Of a stretch of 64,000 bases of DNA, positions 8,978 to 17,295 are shown piece by piece (within the stretch, counting starts at the first letter, position 1; every line of letters starts with the position of its first letter). Origin of the DNA: Candidatus Ruminococcus avistercoris (GTDB lineage: Bacteria; Bacillota; Clostridia; Lachnospirales; Lachnospiraceae); NCBI GenBank assembly GCA_019120315.1, contig DWVJ01000028.1:1-64000 (forward strand), written 5' to 3'. The notes beneath the pieces were generated by a model that was not told the origin of the DNA, did no database searches, and saw only the letters and a program-made list of their open reading frames with translations. A program made the position numbers and the translations under genes.

Positions 8978-10123
8978 TTATTTGCGGCGTTTGCGTGTTT
9001 GGGTATCAAACAGTACCGCGGCTACCAGGATAACGCCTTTTACCATGAACTGCCAGTAGGCGTCCAGGTTCATCATGGACATACCGTTGTCGATGGACAT
9101 CATGATGACAGCGCCGAGGATGGCGCCGGAAACTTTACCGATACCGCCTGTCATGGAAGTACCGCCGATAACTGCGGATGCGATGGCGTCCAGTTCGTAG
9201 TTTCCGTTGGCTGCCTGAGCGGTACCGCCGTTCAGACGCGCGGTATAAACCACTGCTGCCACGGCGCACAGAAGACCGTTAAGCATGTAAACCAGAGTCA
9301 GGTTTTTCTTTACGTTGATACCGGCGTATTTTGCAGCAGCCGTATTTCCGCCGATGGCGTAGATGCTGCGGCCGAAAGTGGTTTTCTGAGAGATAAAGGT
9401 AAAGATAACCACTACGATAGCCATAACCATAACGGGGATCGGGATACCTTTAAAGTCGTTGAGGATGAACACTGCTGCCAAGATCAGAATGGAAAAGACA
9501 GCCCAGCGTCCGATCATGGATCCCATGGATTCCGTCAGAGTTCCATATTTTTCTTTTGCTTTCCGTTTTCTCAGTTCACTGATCAGCAGACACACGATAG
9601 CCAGGATCGCGATGATCCAGCCGGCCAGGGGGATCAGGTAAGCAGTTCCCCAGAATTTATAAGACTCCTGGAAAGGAGCGATGGTCTGGCCTCCGGTTAC
9701 CGCCAGCATACCGCCGCGGAATACCAGCTGTGCGCCCAGGGTTACGATGAAGGGAGCCAGATCAGTGTAAGCGATGAGAACACCTTCTATGACGCCGATC
9801 ACGATACCGAGGATGATACCGATGAGGATGGTGACCGGGGTGGAAAGGCCGCCCCACACCTGACATACGGCCATGATACAGCCGATGAATCCCATGGTCA
9901 TACCGGCTGACAGGTCGATACCGCCGGTGACGATGACCAGCGTCATGCCGACGCCCATGATACCGGTGAAGGCTGCCTGACGGATCAGGTTGGACAGGTT
10001 ACGTGTGGTGAGGAAGTTTCCGCCGGTGGTCGCTGTAAAGGCCACCCACAGAAGCACCAGCACCAGAACCATTGTCAGAGTTCGAAAATCTATGCTGCTA
10101 TTTTTTTTCTTTGCTTCTCCCAT
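8978..10123 (-). CDS. xylH: XylH-type sugar ABC transporter permease
   Basis: This is the membrane permease of a ribose/xylose-type (CUT2) importer. The 381-residue, highly hydrophobic product starts MGEAKKKNSS and shows the BPD_transp_2 features: GVGMTLVIVTGGIDLSAG, a long central loop, and GGTSMTGGIGKVSGAILGA near the C terminus. It ends in a basic tail. It starts six bases after the ATPase gene with its own GGGAAGGAGT, so it is the last gene of a binding protein - ATPase - permease operon. Pairing with an XylF-like binding protein suggests xylose or a related pentose; no xylose catabolic genes are present in the window. Confidence 0.93.
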   Translation of the reverse strand: MGEAKKKNSSIDFRTLTMVLVLVLLWVAFTATTGGNFLTTRNLSNLIRQAAFTGIMGVGMTLVIVTGGIDLSAGMTMGFIGCIMAVCQVWGGLSTPVTILIGIILGIVIGVIEGVLIAYTDLAPFIVTLGAQLVFRGGMLAVTGGQTIAPFQESYKFWGTAYLIPLAGWIIAILAIVCLLISELRKRKAKEKYGTLTESMGSMIGRWAVFSILILAAVFILNDFKGIPIPVMVMAIVVVIFTFISQKTTFGRSIYAIGGNTAAAKYAGINVKKNLTLVYMLNGLLCAVAAVVYTARLNGGTAQAANGNYELDAIASAVIGGTSMTGGIGKVSGAILGAVIMMSIDNGMSMMNLDAYWQFMVKGVILVAAVLFDTQTRKRRK

Positions 10124-10128
10124 TTGTT

Positions 10129-11646
10129 TTACTCCTTCCCTACAGCTGCGCGCATCAGGTCTTCCTGAGTCGCCTCCGCTATATCAAATTCGCCGGTGAC
10201 CTCGCCGTTTGCGATGGTGATGATGCGGTCGCTCATACCGAAAATCTCTTCCATTTCAGAAGAAATCATGATGATGACCACGCCTTTTTCCACCAGTTCG
10301 TTCATGATCTTATAAATCTCGTATTTAGCGCCAACATCGATGCCGCGGGTGGGTTCATCCAGTATCATAACCTTTGGTTCACTCATCAGCGCCTTGGCCA
10401 GGACTACTTTCTGCTGGTTTCCGCCGGAGAGGGTGTTGACCGGCACTTCGATGCTGGGTGTTTTGGTGTGGATTTCCTCCACGTATTTAGTCGTATAGGC
10501 TACTTCCGCATCTTCGTTAAGGATACCGAATTTTGAAACCTTATCCAAGGAGGATAACGTAGTATTCTCCTTGATACTCATCATCAGATTCAGTCCCAGT
10601 TTTTTCCGGTCTTCGCTGACGATAAAGTAGCCTGCTTTCAGAGCGTCCAGAGGGTTTTTGATATCCACTTTCTGGCCGTCGATGTAAACTTCACCGGTAC
10701 CTTTGGTGCGGAACGCGCCGTAGACGGCGGTGAACAGTTCCGTACGTCCTGCGCCCATCAGTCCGGAGACGCCCAGGATTTCTCCTTTGTATGCTTTCAG
10801 GCTTACGTCTTTGATCAGCATACGGTCGGGAATATCGGGATGGGGAACAGAGAAGTTTTTAATTTCAAATCCCACTTCGCCTCTGGTGTGAGGAACACGG
10901 GGGAACAGGTTGCTCATCTCGCGGCCTACCATCAGGGAGATCATATCGTTCTTTGTCATTTCTGACTTCGGACGGGTCTCGATGGTCTGTCCGTCGCGGA
11001 GGATGGTGATATCGTCGCACAGGCGCATGATCTCATCCAGACGGTGAGAGATATAGATGCAGGTCACGCCGCTTTTGCGCAGTTTGTCCACCAGATCCAG
11101 CAGGATATCCACTTCTGATTCTGTCAGGGCGGCGGTAGGCTCGTCCAGAAGAAGCAGTTTTACATCACGGGACAGCGCCTTGGCGATTTCCACCATCTGC
11201 TGCTGGCCGACGCCCAGATTGCGGACCATTTCGTTTGGATTTACGTCCAGACCGATCTGTTTGAGCAGTTCCAGGCATTTAAAGTGCATATCGTCGAAAT
11301 TGATGATGCCCATTTTGTTGGGCTGATTGTTCAGGAATATATTTTCGGCGATACTCATATCGGGAATCAGATTCATTTCCTGATGAATACAGGCAATGCC
11401 GGCTTTTTCTACTTCACGGATGGACTTAAAACGGCACTCTTTGCCTTCAAATTTTACGGATCCTTCATAAGTTCCGTAAGGATAAACGCCACAGATGACC
11501 TTGATCAGCGTGGATTTACCCGCTCCGTTTTCACCCACCAGCGCATGTACGTGACCGCGCTGTACGTCAAAGGATACTTCGGACAGCGCTTTTACGCCGG
11601 GGAAAACTTTTGTTATATTTTGCAGCTGCAAAATATAATCAGCCAT
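10129..11646 (-). CDS. xylG: XylG-type sugar ABC transporter ATPase (two nucleotide-binding domains)
   Basis: This is the tandem-domain ATPase of a CUT2 sugar importer, 505 residues. Domain 1 has Walker A GENGAGKST (residues 38-46), a signature variant LGVGQQQ and LLLLDEPTAAL. Domain 2 has the degenerate Walker A GLMGAGRTEL usual for this family, with LSGGNQQKVVLAKAL and ILDEPTRGIDVG. The start is ATG at 11646, preceded by GGAGGTGT; the frame extends 30 residues further without support. It is separated from xylF by 125 bases containing a stem-loop, consistent with higher expression of the binding protein. Confidence 0.94.
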   Translation of the reverse strand: MADYILQLQNITKVFPGVKALSEVSFDVQRGHVHALVGENGAGKSTLIKVICGVYPYGTYEGSVKFEGKECRFKSIREVEKAGIACIHQEMNLIPDMSIAENIFLNNQPNKMGIINFDDMHFKCLELLKQIGLDVNPNEMVRNLGVGQQQMVEIAKALSRDVKLLLLDEPTAALTESEVDILLDLVDKLRKSGVTCIYISHRLDEIMRLCDDITILRDGQTIETRPKSEMTKNDMISLMVGREMSNLFPRVPHTRGEVGFEIKNFSVPHPDIPDRMLIKDVSLKAYKGEILGVSGLMGAGRTELFTAVYGAFRTKGTGEVYIDGQKVDIKNPLDALKAGYFIVSEDRKKLGLNLMMSIKENTTLSSLDKVSKFGILNEDAEVAYTTKYVEEIHTKTPSIEVPVNTLSGGNQQKVVLAKALMSEPKVMILDEPTRGIDVGAKYEIYKIMNELVEKGVVIIMISSEMEEIFGMSDRIITIANGEVTGEFDIAEATQEDLMRAAVGKE

Positions 11647-11697
11647 AGCTACACCTCCATTTCCATTTCCCGGAAGGGAAAAAGGTAAAAGAAGGCA

Positions 11698-11725
11698 GGG
11701 GTACGGACTGCTGCAGCCGTACACC
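11698..11725 (-). other. intercistronic stem-loop between xylF and xylG
   Basis: On the minus strand GGTGTACGG can pair with CCGTACCCC (8 of 9 pairs) around a 10-base loop. It lies just after the xylF stop, a common place for structures that stabilise binding-protein mRNA or partly terminate transcription. Confidence 0.45.
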
Positions 11726-11771
11726 CCGCGATCCATAAGTTAATTCACTTCAATCCTGTTTCGGATGAAAC

Positions 11772-12965
11772 TTATTCTGCTGTCTGGGCCGTTTCGGCTG
11801 ATTCTGCGGCGTCATCGGCGCCTGCGGAGTCAGAAGAGGTCGGCCACTGATCTTTGGGTACGTTGGCGTAAACGTCTTCTACAGAGTGGAACGCGTCACG
11901 CTCGATGATAATGTCGTAGATGTTGTCTTTGTCGATGGCTTCCACGTCAACGGTGAAGGAATCTACATCTTTGGAGTTGTTGCTCAGTTTCTGCCAGGTT
12001 CCCAGGCTGGAATCCACACCGCTCATGGGATCGGATTCGCCGGTGGCAATGGCCACTGCCAGTTCGCAGGCTGCCTGATTCAGGGGAGCCAGCGGTTTGT
12101 ATACGGTACCGGTCTGTGTGCCTTCCACGATTCTCTGGCAGGCAGCGATATCTGCGTCCTGTCCACAGATGGGAACAGTACCGGCCAGTCCCTGTGCTTC
12201 CAGAGCCTGTACAGCTCCGCCGGCAGTACCGTCGTTGGAAGCGATCACGCCCTGTACGTCGTTGGCTGCGCTGGTAAGACCATTCTCGGTATGTTTCAGG
12301 GCTTCATTGGGATCCCATCCTTTACACCACTGTTCGGTGACGATGGTGATGTCGCCGCTGTCGATGTAGGGCTGCAGCACATCCTGCTGTCCTTCCGCTA
12401 CCAGATGAGCGTTATTGTCTTCCGGCGCGCCCTTCAGCCAGATGTAATTGCCTTTGGGAGCGGCGTCTACGATGAACTGGGCTTCCACCTGACCTACCTT
12501 GAAGGAGTCGAAGGTTACGTAATAGTCCAGATCACAGTTCATGATGAAACGGTCATAGGCGATAACCTGAATGCCGGCGTCATGAGCAGATTCCACGATG
12601 GGGCTGGCTGCTTCCGCGTCCAGAGACTGTACGATCATGACGTCCACGCCCTGGTTGATCAGGTTTTCACACTGGGATACCTGTTTGTTGGCGTCGTTGT
12701 TGGCGTTCTGAACGTTCAGGGTAAATCCCTTTTCATCAGCATATTCCTGGAACATTTCGATTTCACGGTTCCAGCGTTCTTCGGTGGTGTTTCCGATGGA
12801 AAGGCCGACTACGATATCTTTGATATCTTTGGTTTCGCTGCTGGCCTCGGCGCCATCGGATGATGCGGCGTCGTCTGTCTCGCTTCCGGTGGTACAGGCG
12901 CTCATGGAGAGCACGACAGTGGCGCACATCAGGGCTGCAAGTAATCTTCTCGCATTTTTCTTCAT
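11772..12965 (-). CDS. xylF: XylF-type sugar-binding lipoprotein
   Basis: This is the extracellular solute-binding component of the importer. The 397-residue product has a lipoprotein signal with a basic start and a lipobox ending LSMSAC, with Cys24 as the lipidation site. An acidic, Ser-rich linker follows. The periplasmic-binding fold then resembles XylF: GLSIGNTTEERWNREIEMF, LINQGVDVMIVQSLD, IAYDRFI, KGAPEDNNAHLVAEGQ and GQDADIAACQRIVEGTQTG. The start is the ATG seven bases downstream of AAAGGAGG; another ATG only two bases from the SD is rejected. The acidic C-terminal tail (DDAAESAETAQTAE) is unusual but harmless. Sugar specificity is inferred only. Confidence 0.93.
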   Translation of the reverse strand: MKKNARRLLAALMCATVVLSMSACTTGSETDDAASSDGAEASSETKDIKDIVVGLSIGNTTEERWNREIEMFQEYADEKGFTLNVQNANNDANKQVSQCENLINQGVDVMIVQSLDAEAASPIVESAHDAGIQVIAYDRFIMNCDLDYYVTFDSFKVGQVEAQFIVDAAPKGNYIWLKGAPEDNNAHLVAEGQQDVLQPYIDSGDITIVTEQWCKGWDPNEALKHTENGLTSAANDVQGVIASNDGTAGGAVQALEAQGLAGTVPICGQDADIAACQRIVEGTQTGTVYKPLAPLNQAACELAVAIATGESDPMSGVDSSLGTWQKLSNNSKDVDSFTVDVEAIDKDNIYDIIIERDAFHSVEDVYANVPKDQWPTSSDSAGADDAAESAETAQTAE

Positions 12966-13158
12966 TTCATTTCCTCCTTTAAATATGGTTTTCTCTATAT
13001 AAACCGGCGGCTCCGGTCCATATACGAAAAGCAGGCGATGGATAAAGCAGACTTTTTCGGTCGCTTAGTTCAATCTTCTTAGAAGAACAAATAACAGTAA
13101 AATTTTGATTTTTACGTGCAAAATAACCAATAATACATATCATTTTTGCTCTATATTT

Positions 13159-13187
13159 ATTATAAGGTAACAGAAAGAAAAAGTCCA
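13159..13187 (-). promoter_or_regulatory. sigma-A promoter of the xylFGH operon
   Basis: On the minus strand TGGACT (13182-13187) and TATAAT (13159-13164) are 17 bases apart. The start codon is about 195 bases downstream, so the leader is long. No convincing cre or T-box was found; 12966-13274 contains nothing else recognisable. Confidence 0.6.
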
Positions 13188-13274
13188 CATAATCTTGCAA
13201 GTGAGCAAATATTATAAAAAACGAGGAGAAAAAATCGGGATTTGGTGAAAAATTACGCCATGAATCCGAAATTA

Positions 13275-13871
13275 TTATTTCCCGCGGACCCAGCGCAGAA
13301 AGGTATCCTGGGAGATGGACAGCTGTCTGGCTGCTTCACGGGAGGAGATGGAGACTGCTTCCCAGGCGGTTTTCAGATGACAAAAGGCTTCTGGAACCGG
13401 TTTGCGCGGACGCCCGAACCGCACGCCCCGCTGCCTGGCGGCGGCGATGCCCTCCTTTTGCCGCTGGCGTATGTTTTCCCGTTCTGTCTGGGCCACGTAA
13501 GAGAGGATCTGCAGCACCAGATCCGCCACAAAAGTTCCGGTGAGATTTTTCCCCGTCTGCCTGGTATCCAAAAGAGGCATATCCAAAATGACGATATCGG
13601 CCTGCCTTTTCTTGGTAATATACTGCCACTGTTCCAGGATTTCCTCGTAGTTGCGCCCCAGGCGGTCGATAGATTTGATCACCAGGAGATCGCGGGGGCG
13701 CAGGCGGCGTATGAGCCGCCGGTAGGCCGGGCGGTTGAAATCCTTTCCGCTTACTTTGTCCAGAAAGATATTGGCTTCCGCCACGGGAAATTCCCGGAGC
13801 GCGATAAGCTGTCTTTCCTCGCACTGATCTTTTGCTGAGACACGTGCATAACCGTAGGTAGTTGCTTCCAT
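13275..13871 (-). CDS. small serine recombinase / resolvase
   Basis: This is a site-specific serine recombinase of the resolvase/invertase type, 198 residues. The catalytic domain begins YGYARVSAKDQ with Arg10 and nucleophile Ser12. It continues with DKVSGKDFNRPAYRRL, the VIKSIDRLGRN motif and the TERENIRQRQKEG helix. A GVRFGRPRKP hinge leads to a C-terminal helix-turn-helix (SREAARQLSISQDTFLRW). AGGAGG precedes the ATG. No transposase, inverted repeats or other mobile partners are adjacent, so it may act on an invertible site elsewhere or be a remnant of a larger element. Decayed genes lie on its upstream side. Confidence 0.92.
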   Translation of the reverse strand: MEATTYGYARVSAKDQCEERQLIALREFPVAEANIFLDKVSGKDFNRPAYRRLIRRLRPRDLLVIKSIDRLGRNYEEILEQWQYITKKRQADIVILDMPLLDTRQTGKNLTGTFVADLVLQILSYVAQTERENIRQRQKEGIAAARQRGVRFGRPRKPVPEAFCHLKTAWEAVSISSREAARQLSISQDTFLRWVRGK

Positions 13872-13917
13872 ATAATAATTTCCTCCAATCCGCCATCAAA
13901 GAACGGCTTTTGCTTTT

Positions 13918-13946
13918 ATTATCTATTATCTTTTCCAAGGCGGCAA
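13918..13946 (-). promoter_or_regulatory. promoter of the serine recombinase
   Basis: On the minus strand TTGCCG (13941-13946) and GATAAT (13918-13923) are 17 bases apart, about 47 bases before the ATG. The rest of 13872-14254 is AT-rich and holds no convincing gene: a 76-codon frame at 14032-14262 has no ribosome binding site or family features. TATAAT at 14028 with a TG extension could be a promoter reading towards the Rpn pseudogene. Confidence 0.5.
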
Positions 13947-14254
13947 AAGATGTACCTTATTTCAGAGACTGAACATACTGGATGTGTTTATGTATGAAAA
14001 ACAGTGGTATTTATAAAAACATTATGATATAATGCAAAAAAGCATTTTGTTTCTAGCGCTTTGTGTAGAGCCTGTCTATGAAATCATTTCTGTAAACGGC
14101 ATTTCTTCCGGGAGCTTTTCTTTAAAATCCCGGCACTGTTTGGAAATCTCAATGCTTTCACATTTTTTAATCACACAGCAGCGGGATTTCGAAGGGAAAC
14201 GGATAATGAGGAACGGTGAAATCTCCTGCGCCAATGAAAAAGGAGGTTTTACTT

Positions 14255-15070
14255 ATGGGTAAACGGCACACAGTATGCCGATCCGGAGCTTCTGGAAGTA
14301 AATACGTTGGAGAACGCGATCTATGTGGGGATGAAGAACGATCTGTCTTTCCTGATTGCATCCAGGCTGTATCTGTATGAGCATCAGTCCACAGTAAATC
14401 CTAATCTTCCGCTGCGTTTTCTGCTGTATATTTCCGATTTGTTTTCCGATATTGTAAAAGATCTGAATCTGTACGGAAGGTGAAGATTCCCCCGCCGCGT
14501 TTTTTGATTTTCTATAATGGGGAAAAAGAGCAGCCGGATGTACAGGTGCTGAAGCTGTCGGAACTTTTCTCTCTGCCGGAAGATCATCCGGCGCTGGAAC
14601 TGGAAGCGGTAATGTTGAACATTAATAAAGGGCATAACCGGAAACTGATGGAAGCCTGCCGGTCCCTGCGGGATTACGCGGAGTATACCGACCGTGTGAG
14701 GAGATATGCGAAAGAGATGGAACTGAGAAAAGCAGTAGAACGGGCAGTGGCGGAATGCATAGAGGAAGGCATTTTAACGGTGTTTTTAAAGAAAAACAGG
14801 GCGGAGGTGGTGCACGTGAGCATCTATGAATATGATGCCGAGAAGCATATGCGGCAGGAAAAAGAAGAGAGCTGGGAAGAGGGTCACCGTACCGGTCTGG
14901 AGGAAGGTCATCGTACTGGTTTGGCGGAGGGGAGAAAGGAAATTTTATTGGAGCAGATAAAAAAGAAGATGGAAAAGGGACTGACACCGGAAGCGATGGC
15001 AGATGTGCTGGAGGAAGACGAGGAAACGATAAGAAACTTAATAGAGGGAATGAAGCGGGATAAACTCTAA
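14255..15070 (+). pseudogene. frameshifted Rpn-family nuclease/transposase-like gene
   Basis: ATG 14255 follows AAGGAGG, but the frame shifts within a few codons: family sequence (DPELLEVN, NDLSFLIASRLYLYEHQST, RFLLYISDLF) continues in the +1 frame to a TGA at 14481. It resumes in the original frame at about 14480 as KIPPPRFLIFYNG and runs to 15070. The N-terminal part is the PD-(D/E)XK-like domain of Rpn (recombination-promoting nuclease) proteins, with Glu-His-Gln where the family has its E-x-Q/K. The C-terminal part carries the usual repeated E-G-H-R-T-G-L segments and a charged helix. At least two indels mean it is not expected to make a full protein. The intact tail from 14480 might still be expressed. 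Confidence 0.82.
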
Positions 15071-15081
15071 GAGTGACAGCG

Positions 15082-15125
15082 GCAGCCGATTGATTTGCAT
15101 ATGGAATCAGTCGGCTGCATTTTTA
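15082..15125 (+). terminator. terminator after the Rpn pseudogene
   Basis: GCAGCCGATTGATT pairs with AATCAGTCGGCTGC (14 bp, one G-U pair), followed by ATTTTTAT. Confidence 0.8.
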
Positions 15126-15252
15126 TATGGTGTAAAAAAATTAATAAAATGTATGATAAATCATGAACAAAAACTGATAGCTTTGTCGTCTAATATATGT
15201 AAGAGTAAACGGATCCGTACTTTAAATTTTTTTACTATCTGGAGAAAATGAA

Positions 15253-15531
15253 ATGCAAAAATTGATAAAAAAAGCCCTTGCCGGAGATAAGGATGCATTT
15301 GTTGCATTAATAGAAAAGAACAAACTTCAAATGTATAAAATTGCCAGGTGTTACCTTATTTCGGAAGAAGATATTGGAGATGCGCTGCAGGAAACCATAC
15401 TGTCCTGTTACAAAAATCTGCATACATTGAAAAAACCTGCTTTTTTTAAAACGTGGATGATACGGATACTGATTAATCAATGTAAAGACATTTTACGAGG
15501 CAATCAAAGCAATTTGGTTATACACAAATAA
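15253..15531 (+). pseudogene. truncated ECF sigma factor (region 2 only)
   Basis: The 92-residue frame starts MQKLIKKALAGDKDAF and matches ECF sigma factors through region 2: an LMYKIARxYL-like helix, then DIGDALQETILSCYKNL and FKTWMIRILINQCKDILR. The region 4 DNA-binding domain, normally another 70-80 residues, is absent; the frame stops at 15531 shortly after region 2. A weak GGAG lies before the ATG. Unrelated coding sequence begins in another frame across the break, which points to a deletion that fused two genes. A region-2-only protein could not recognise a -35 element in the normal way. Confidence 0.78.
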
Positions 15532-15754
15532 GTATGGGGACGAAGTGCTTCTGTCCTGGACGAGAGAGAAGGGAATTATTTCATATGAAACAGAAGATTT
15601 TTGGATACTGGTTAATGTGATGGCCGACTACACCGATGAAAACATGCGGATACTGGAAGAAAAATGGGTTGGACAACCCCTTCCGGAACTTGAGCTGAGT
15701 AAAGACGCACTGGAAGATCTGGCAGATATTTTTTCTTTTGAAGCATTGGAGTAA
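15482..15754 (+). pseudogene. 3' remnant of an unidentified gene
   Basis: A second frame, open from 15473, reads YEAIKAIWLYTNKYGDEVLLSW and onwards to FSFEALE at 15754. It overlaps the end of the sigma fragment and has no ribosome binding site. The composition (acidic, ordered helices, WVGQPLPELEL) looks like the C terminus of a real soluble protein, but I do not recognise the family. It is most simply the tail left when a deletion joined it to the sigma gene. Confidence 0.5.
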
Positions 15755-15790
15755 TCTAAACGAAGAATACGATTAATATAGCAACATCCG

Positions 15791-15866
15791 TTCACAGGAT
15801 GAACACCAATTCATAACAGGATAAACACAATTTCATAACAAATCCACCACAAATCTGTTCTATACT
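15791..15866 (+). promoter_or_regulatory. activator-type promoter with 22-bp direct repeats upstream of htrA
   Basis: Two tandem 22-base units occupy 15794-15815 and 15816-15837 (ACAGGATGAACACCAATTCA then ACAGGATAAACACAATTTCA). They place TTCATAACA at 15810-15818 and 15832-15840; a related TTCACAGGA is at 15791. A -10 TATACT lies at 15861-15866. Seventeen bases upstream of it there is no -35 match, only the end of the last repeat. This layout is typical of OmpR/PhoB-family response regulators that replace a -35; a CssR-like regulator is the natural guess for htrA. Confidence 0.6.
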
Positions 15867-15913
15867 TCAGATATCAAAAGAAAAAGAAGAACGTTTTAGT
15901 GGAGGGATAGATT

Positions 15914-17236
15914 ATGTACGAAGATAACAATAACTTTAATCAGATGAACCAGAATCCGCAGGATCCCCAGATGTACCAGGATCCTTCGATGCAGCAGGGG
16001 CCCCAGATGGTTCCGGAAAAACCGAAGAAAGATTATACAAAAGCTAAAAAGATGGCCAAGAGAATCGGCGCTCTGGCTCTGGCCGGTGTGCTGGTGGGCG
16101 GATGTGCCGGGCTTGCCTTTGAGGGTGTGACCTATGCCATGGGAGGCGGGAAAACGGCACAGAGCAGCAATGTGACGCTGCAGACGGCAGCTCCGGTGTC
16201 TGACGGGAATACTGATGGCCAGTCGCTGGACGTTTCCGATATCGCCGAGAGTGTGATGCCCTCCATCGTGGCTATCACCAACCAGTCCGTACAGGAGGTG
16301 CAGAATTACTTCAGCATGTTCGGTATGGGAGGGATGCCGCAGACACAGGAAGTGGAGAGCGCCGGTTCCGGCATCATCGTGGGACAGAATGACAGCGAGC
16401 TGCTGATCGTCAGCAACAATCATGTGGTGGAAGGCGCGGATACCCTTTCCGTATGCTTCAATGACGGTGAGGTGTATGAGGCCAACATCAAGGGAACCGA
16501 TTCCGACCGTGACCTGGCGGTGATTGCGGTTCCGCTGGACAGCATTTCAGACGATACCATGTCAGCCATCAAGGCGGTGGAGATCGGTGATTCCAGCAGT
16601 CTGAAGGTGGGCGAACAAGTGGTGGCCATCGGTAACGCTCTGGGATACGGACAGTCCGTCACCACCGGTATCGTCAGCGCTCTGGACCGGACACTGGAAG
16701 AGGACAGCGACGCCACCTTTATTCAGACGGATGCGGCCATCAACCCCGGCAACAGCGGCGGCGCCCTTCTGAATATGCAGGGACAGCTGGTGGGGATCAA
16801 CTCCGCGAAACAGGCCTCCACAGAAGTGGAAGGCATGGGCTATGCGATCCCGGTTTCCGAGGTGCAGTCCCAGCTGGAAGGGTTGATGAACCGGACCACC
16901 AGAGAAAAAGTGGACGCAGACAAACAGGGCAGCCTGGGAGTTTCCGTGGAGGATGTGGACAGTCAGGTGACCGAGATGTACGGTATCCCGGAAGGCGTCT
17001 ATGTGGCGGAAGTGACAGAAGGTTCCGCAGCGGAGAAGGCCGGCATCAAACAGGGTTATATCATCACGGAATTTGACGGCGAGAGTGTGAAATCCACTTC
17101 AGATCTGAAAAATATGCTGCAGTATTATAAAGCAGGGGAAAAAGTAGAGATGAAAGTACAGGTTTCCGACGGCGGCGGCTATAAAGAGCAGACGGTGACG
17201 GTGACACTGGATCAGGCACAGACGGAAAATCGATAA
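15914..17236 (+). CDS. htrA: HtrA/DegP-like membrane-anchored serine protease
   Basis: This is a surface quality-control protease. The 440-residue product has a Gln/Asn/Pro-rich cytoplasmic N terminus (residues 1-45), one transmembrane segment (about 51-75), a linker, and a trypsin-like domain with catalytic His170 (SNNHVVEG), Asp200 (DSDRDLAV) and Ser281 (NPGNSGGALL). One C-terminal PDZ domain follows (about 325-435; GSLGVSVEDVD, VYVAEVTEGSAAEKAG). It starts at ATG 15914 after GGAGGG. It stands alone behind a promoter with direct repeats and ends at a strong hairpin, so it is a single-gene unit, probably induced by envelope stress. Confidence 0.95.
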   Translation: MYEDNNNFNQMNQNPQDPQMYQDPSMQQGPQMVPEKPKKDYTKAKKMAKRIGALALAGVLVGGCAGLAFEGVTYAMGGGKTAQSSNVTLQTAAPVSDGNTDGQSLDVSDIAESVMPSIVAITNQSVQEVQNYFSMFGMGGMPQTQEVESAGSGIIVGQNDSELLIVSNNHVVEGADTLSVCFNDGEVYEANIKGTDSDRDLAVIAVPLDSISDDTMSAIKAVEIGDSSSLKVGEQVVAIGNALGYGQSVTTGIVSALDRTLEEDSDATFIQTDAAINPGNSGGALLNMQGQLVGINSAKQASTEVEGMGYAIPVSEVQSQLEGLMNRTTREKVDADKQGSLGVSVEDVDSQVTEMYGIPEGVYVAEVTEGSAAEKAGIKQGYIITEFDGESVKSTSDLKNMLQYYKAGEKVEMKVQVSDGGGYKEQTVTVTLDQAQTENR

Positions 17237-17250
17237 AAGGAAACAGTAAA

Positions 17251-17284
17251 AGGGTGCAGTCAACTATCTGACTGCACCCTTTTT
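17251..17284. terminator. bidirectional terminator between htrA and the purF paralogue
   Basis: AGGGTGCAGTCA pairs perfectly with TGACTGCACCCT (12 bp, loop ACTATC). It is followed by TTTTT on the right and preceded by TAAAA on the left, so it can serve both convergent genes. Confidence 0.88.
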
Positions 17285-17295
17285 GGTACTTCATC

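Noticed and set aside
8999..9910. Long plus-strand frame opposite xylH
   Set aside because: It is a shadow of the minus-strand permease, with biased His/Asp/Gly composition and no ribosome binding site. The same applies to long frames opposite the V-ATPase genes (31855-33300), typA (60746-61930) and trkH (44503-45909).
13275..13871. Complete transposon or integron around the serine recombinase
   Set aside because: No inverted terminal repeats, att-like repeats or transposase could be found beside it.
14032..14262. 76-codon frame as a gene
   Set aside because: No ribosome binding site, no family features, and it overlaps the start of the Rpn pseudogene.
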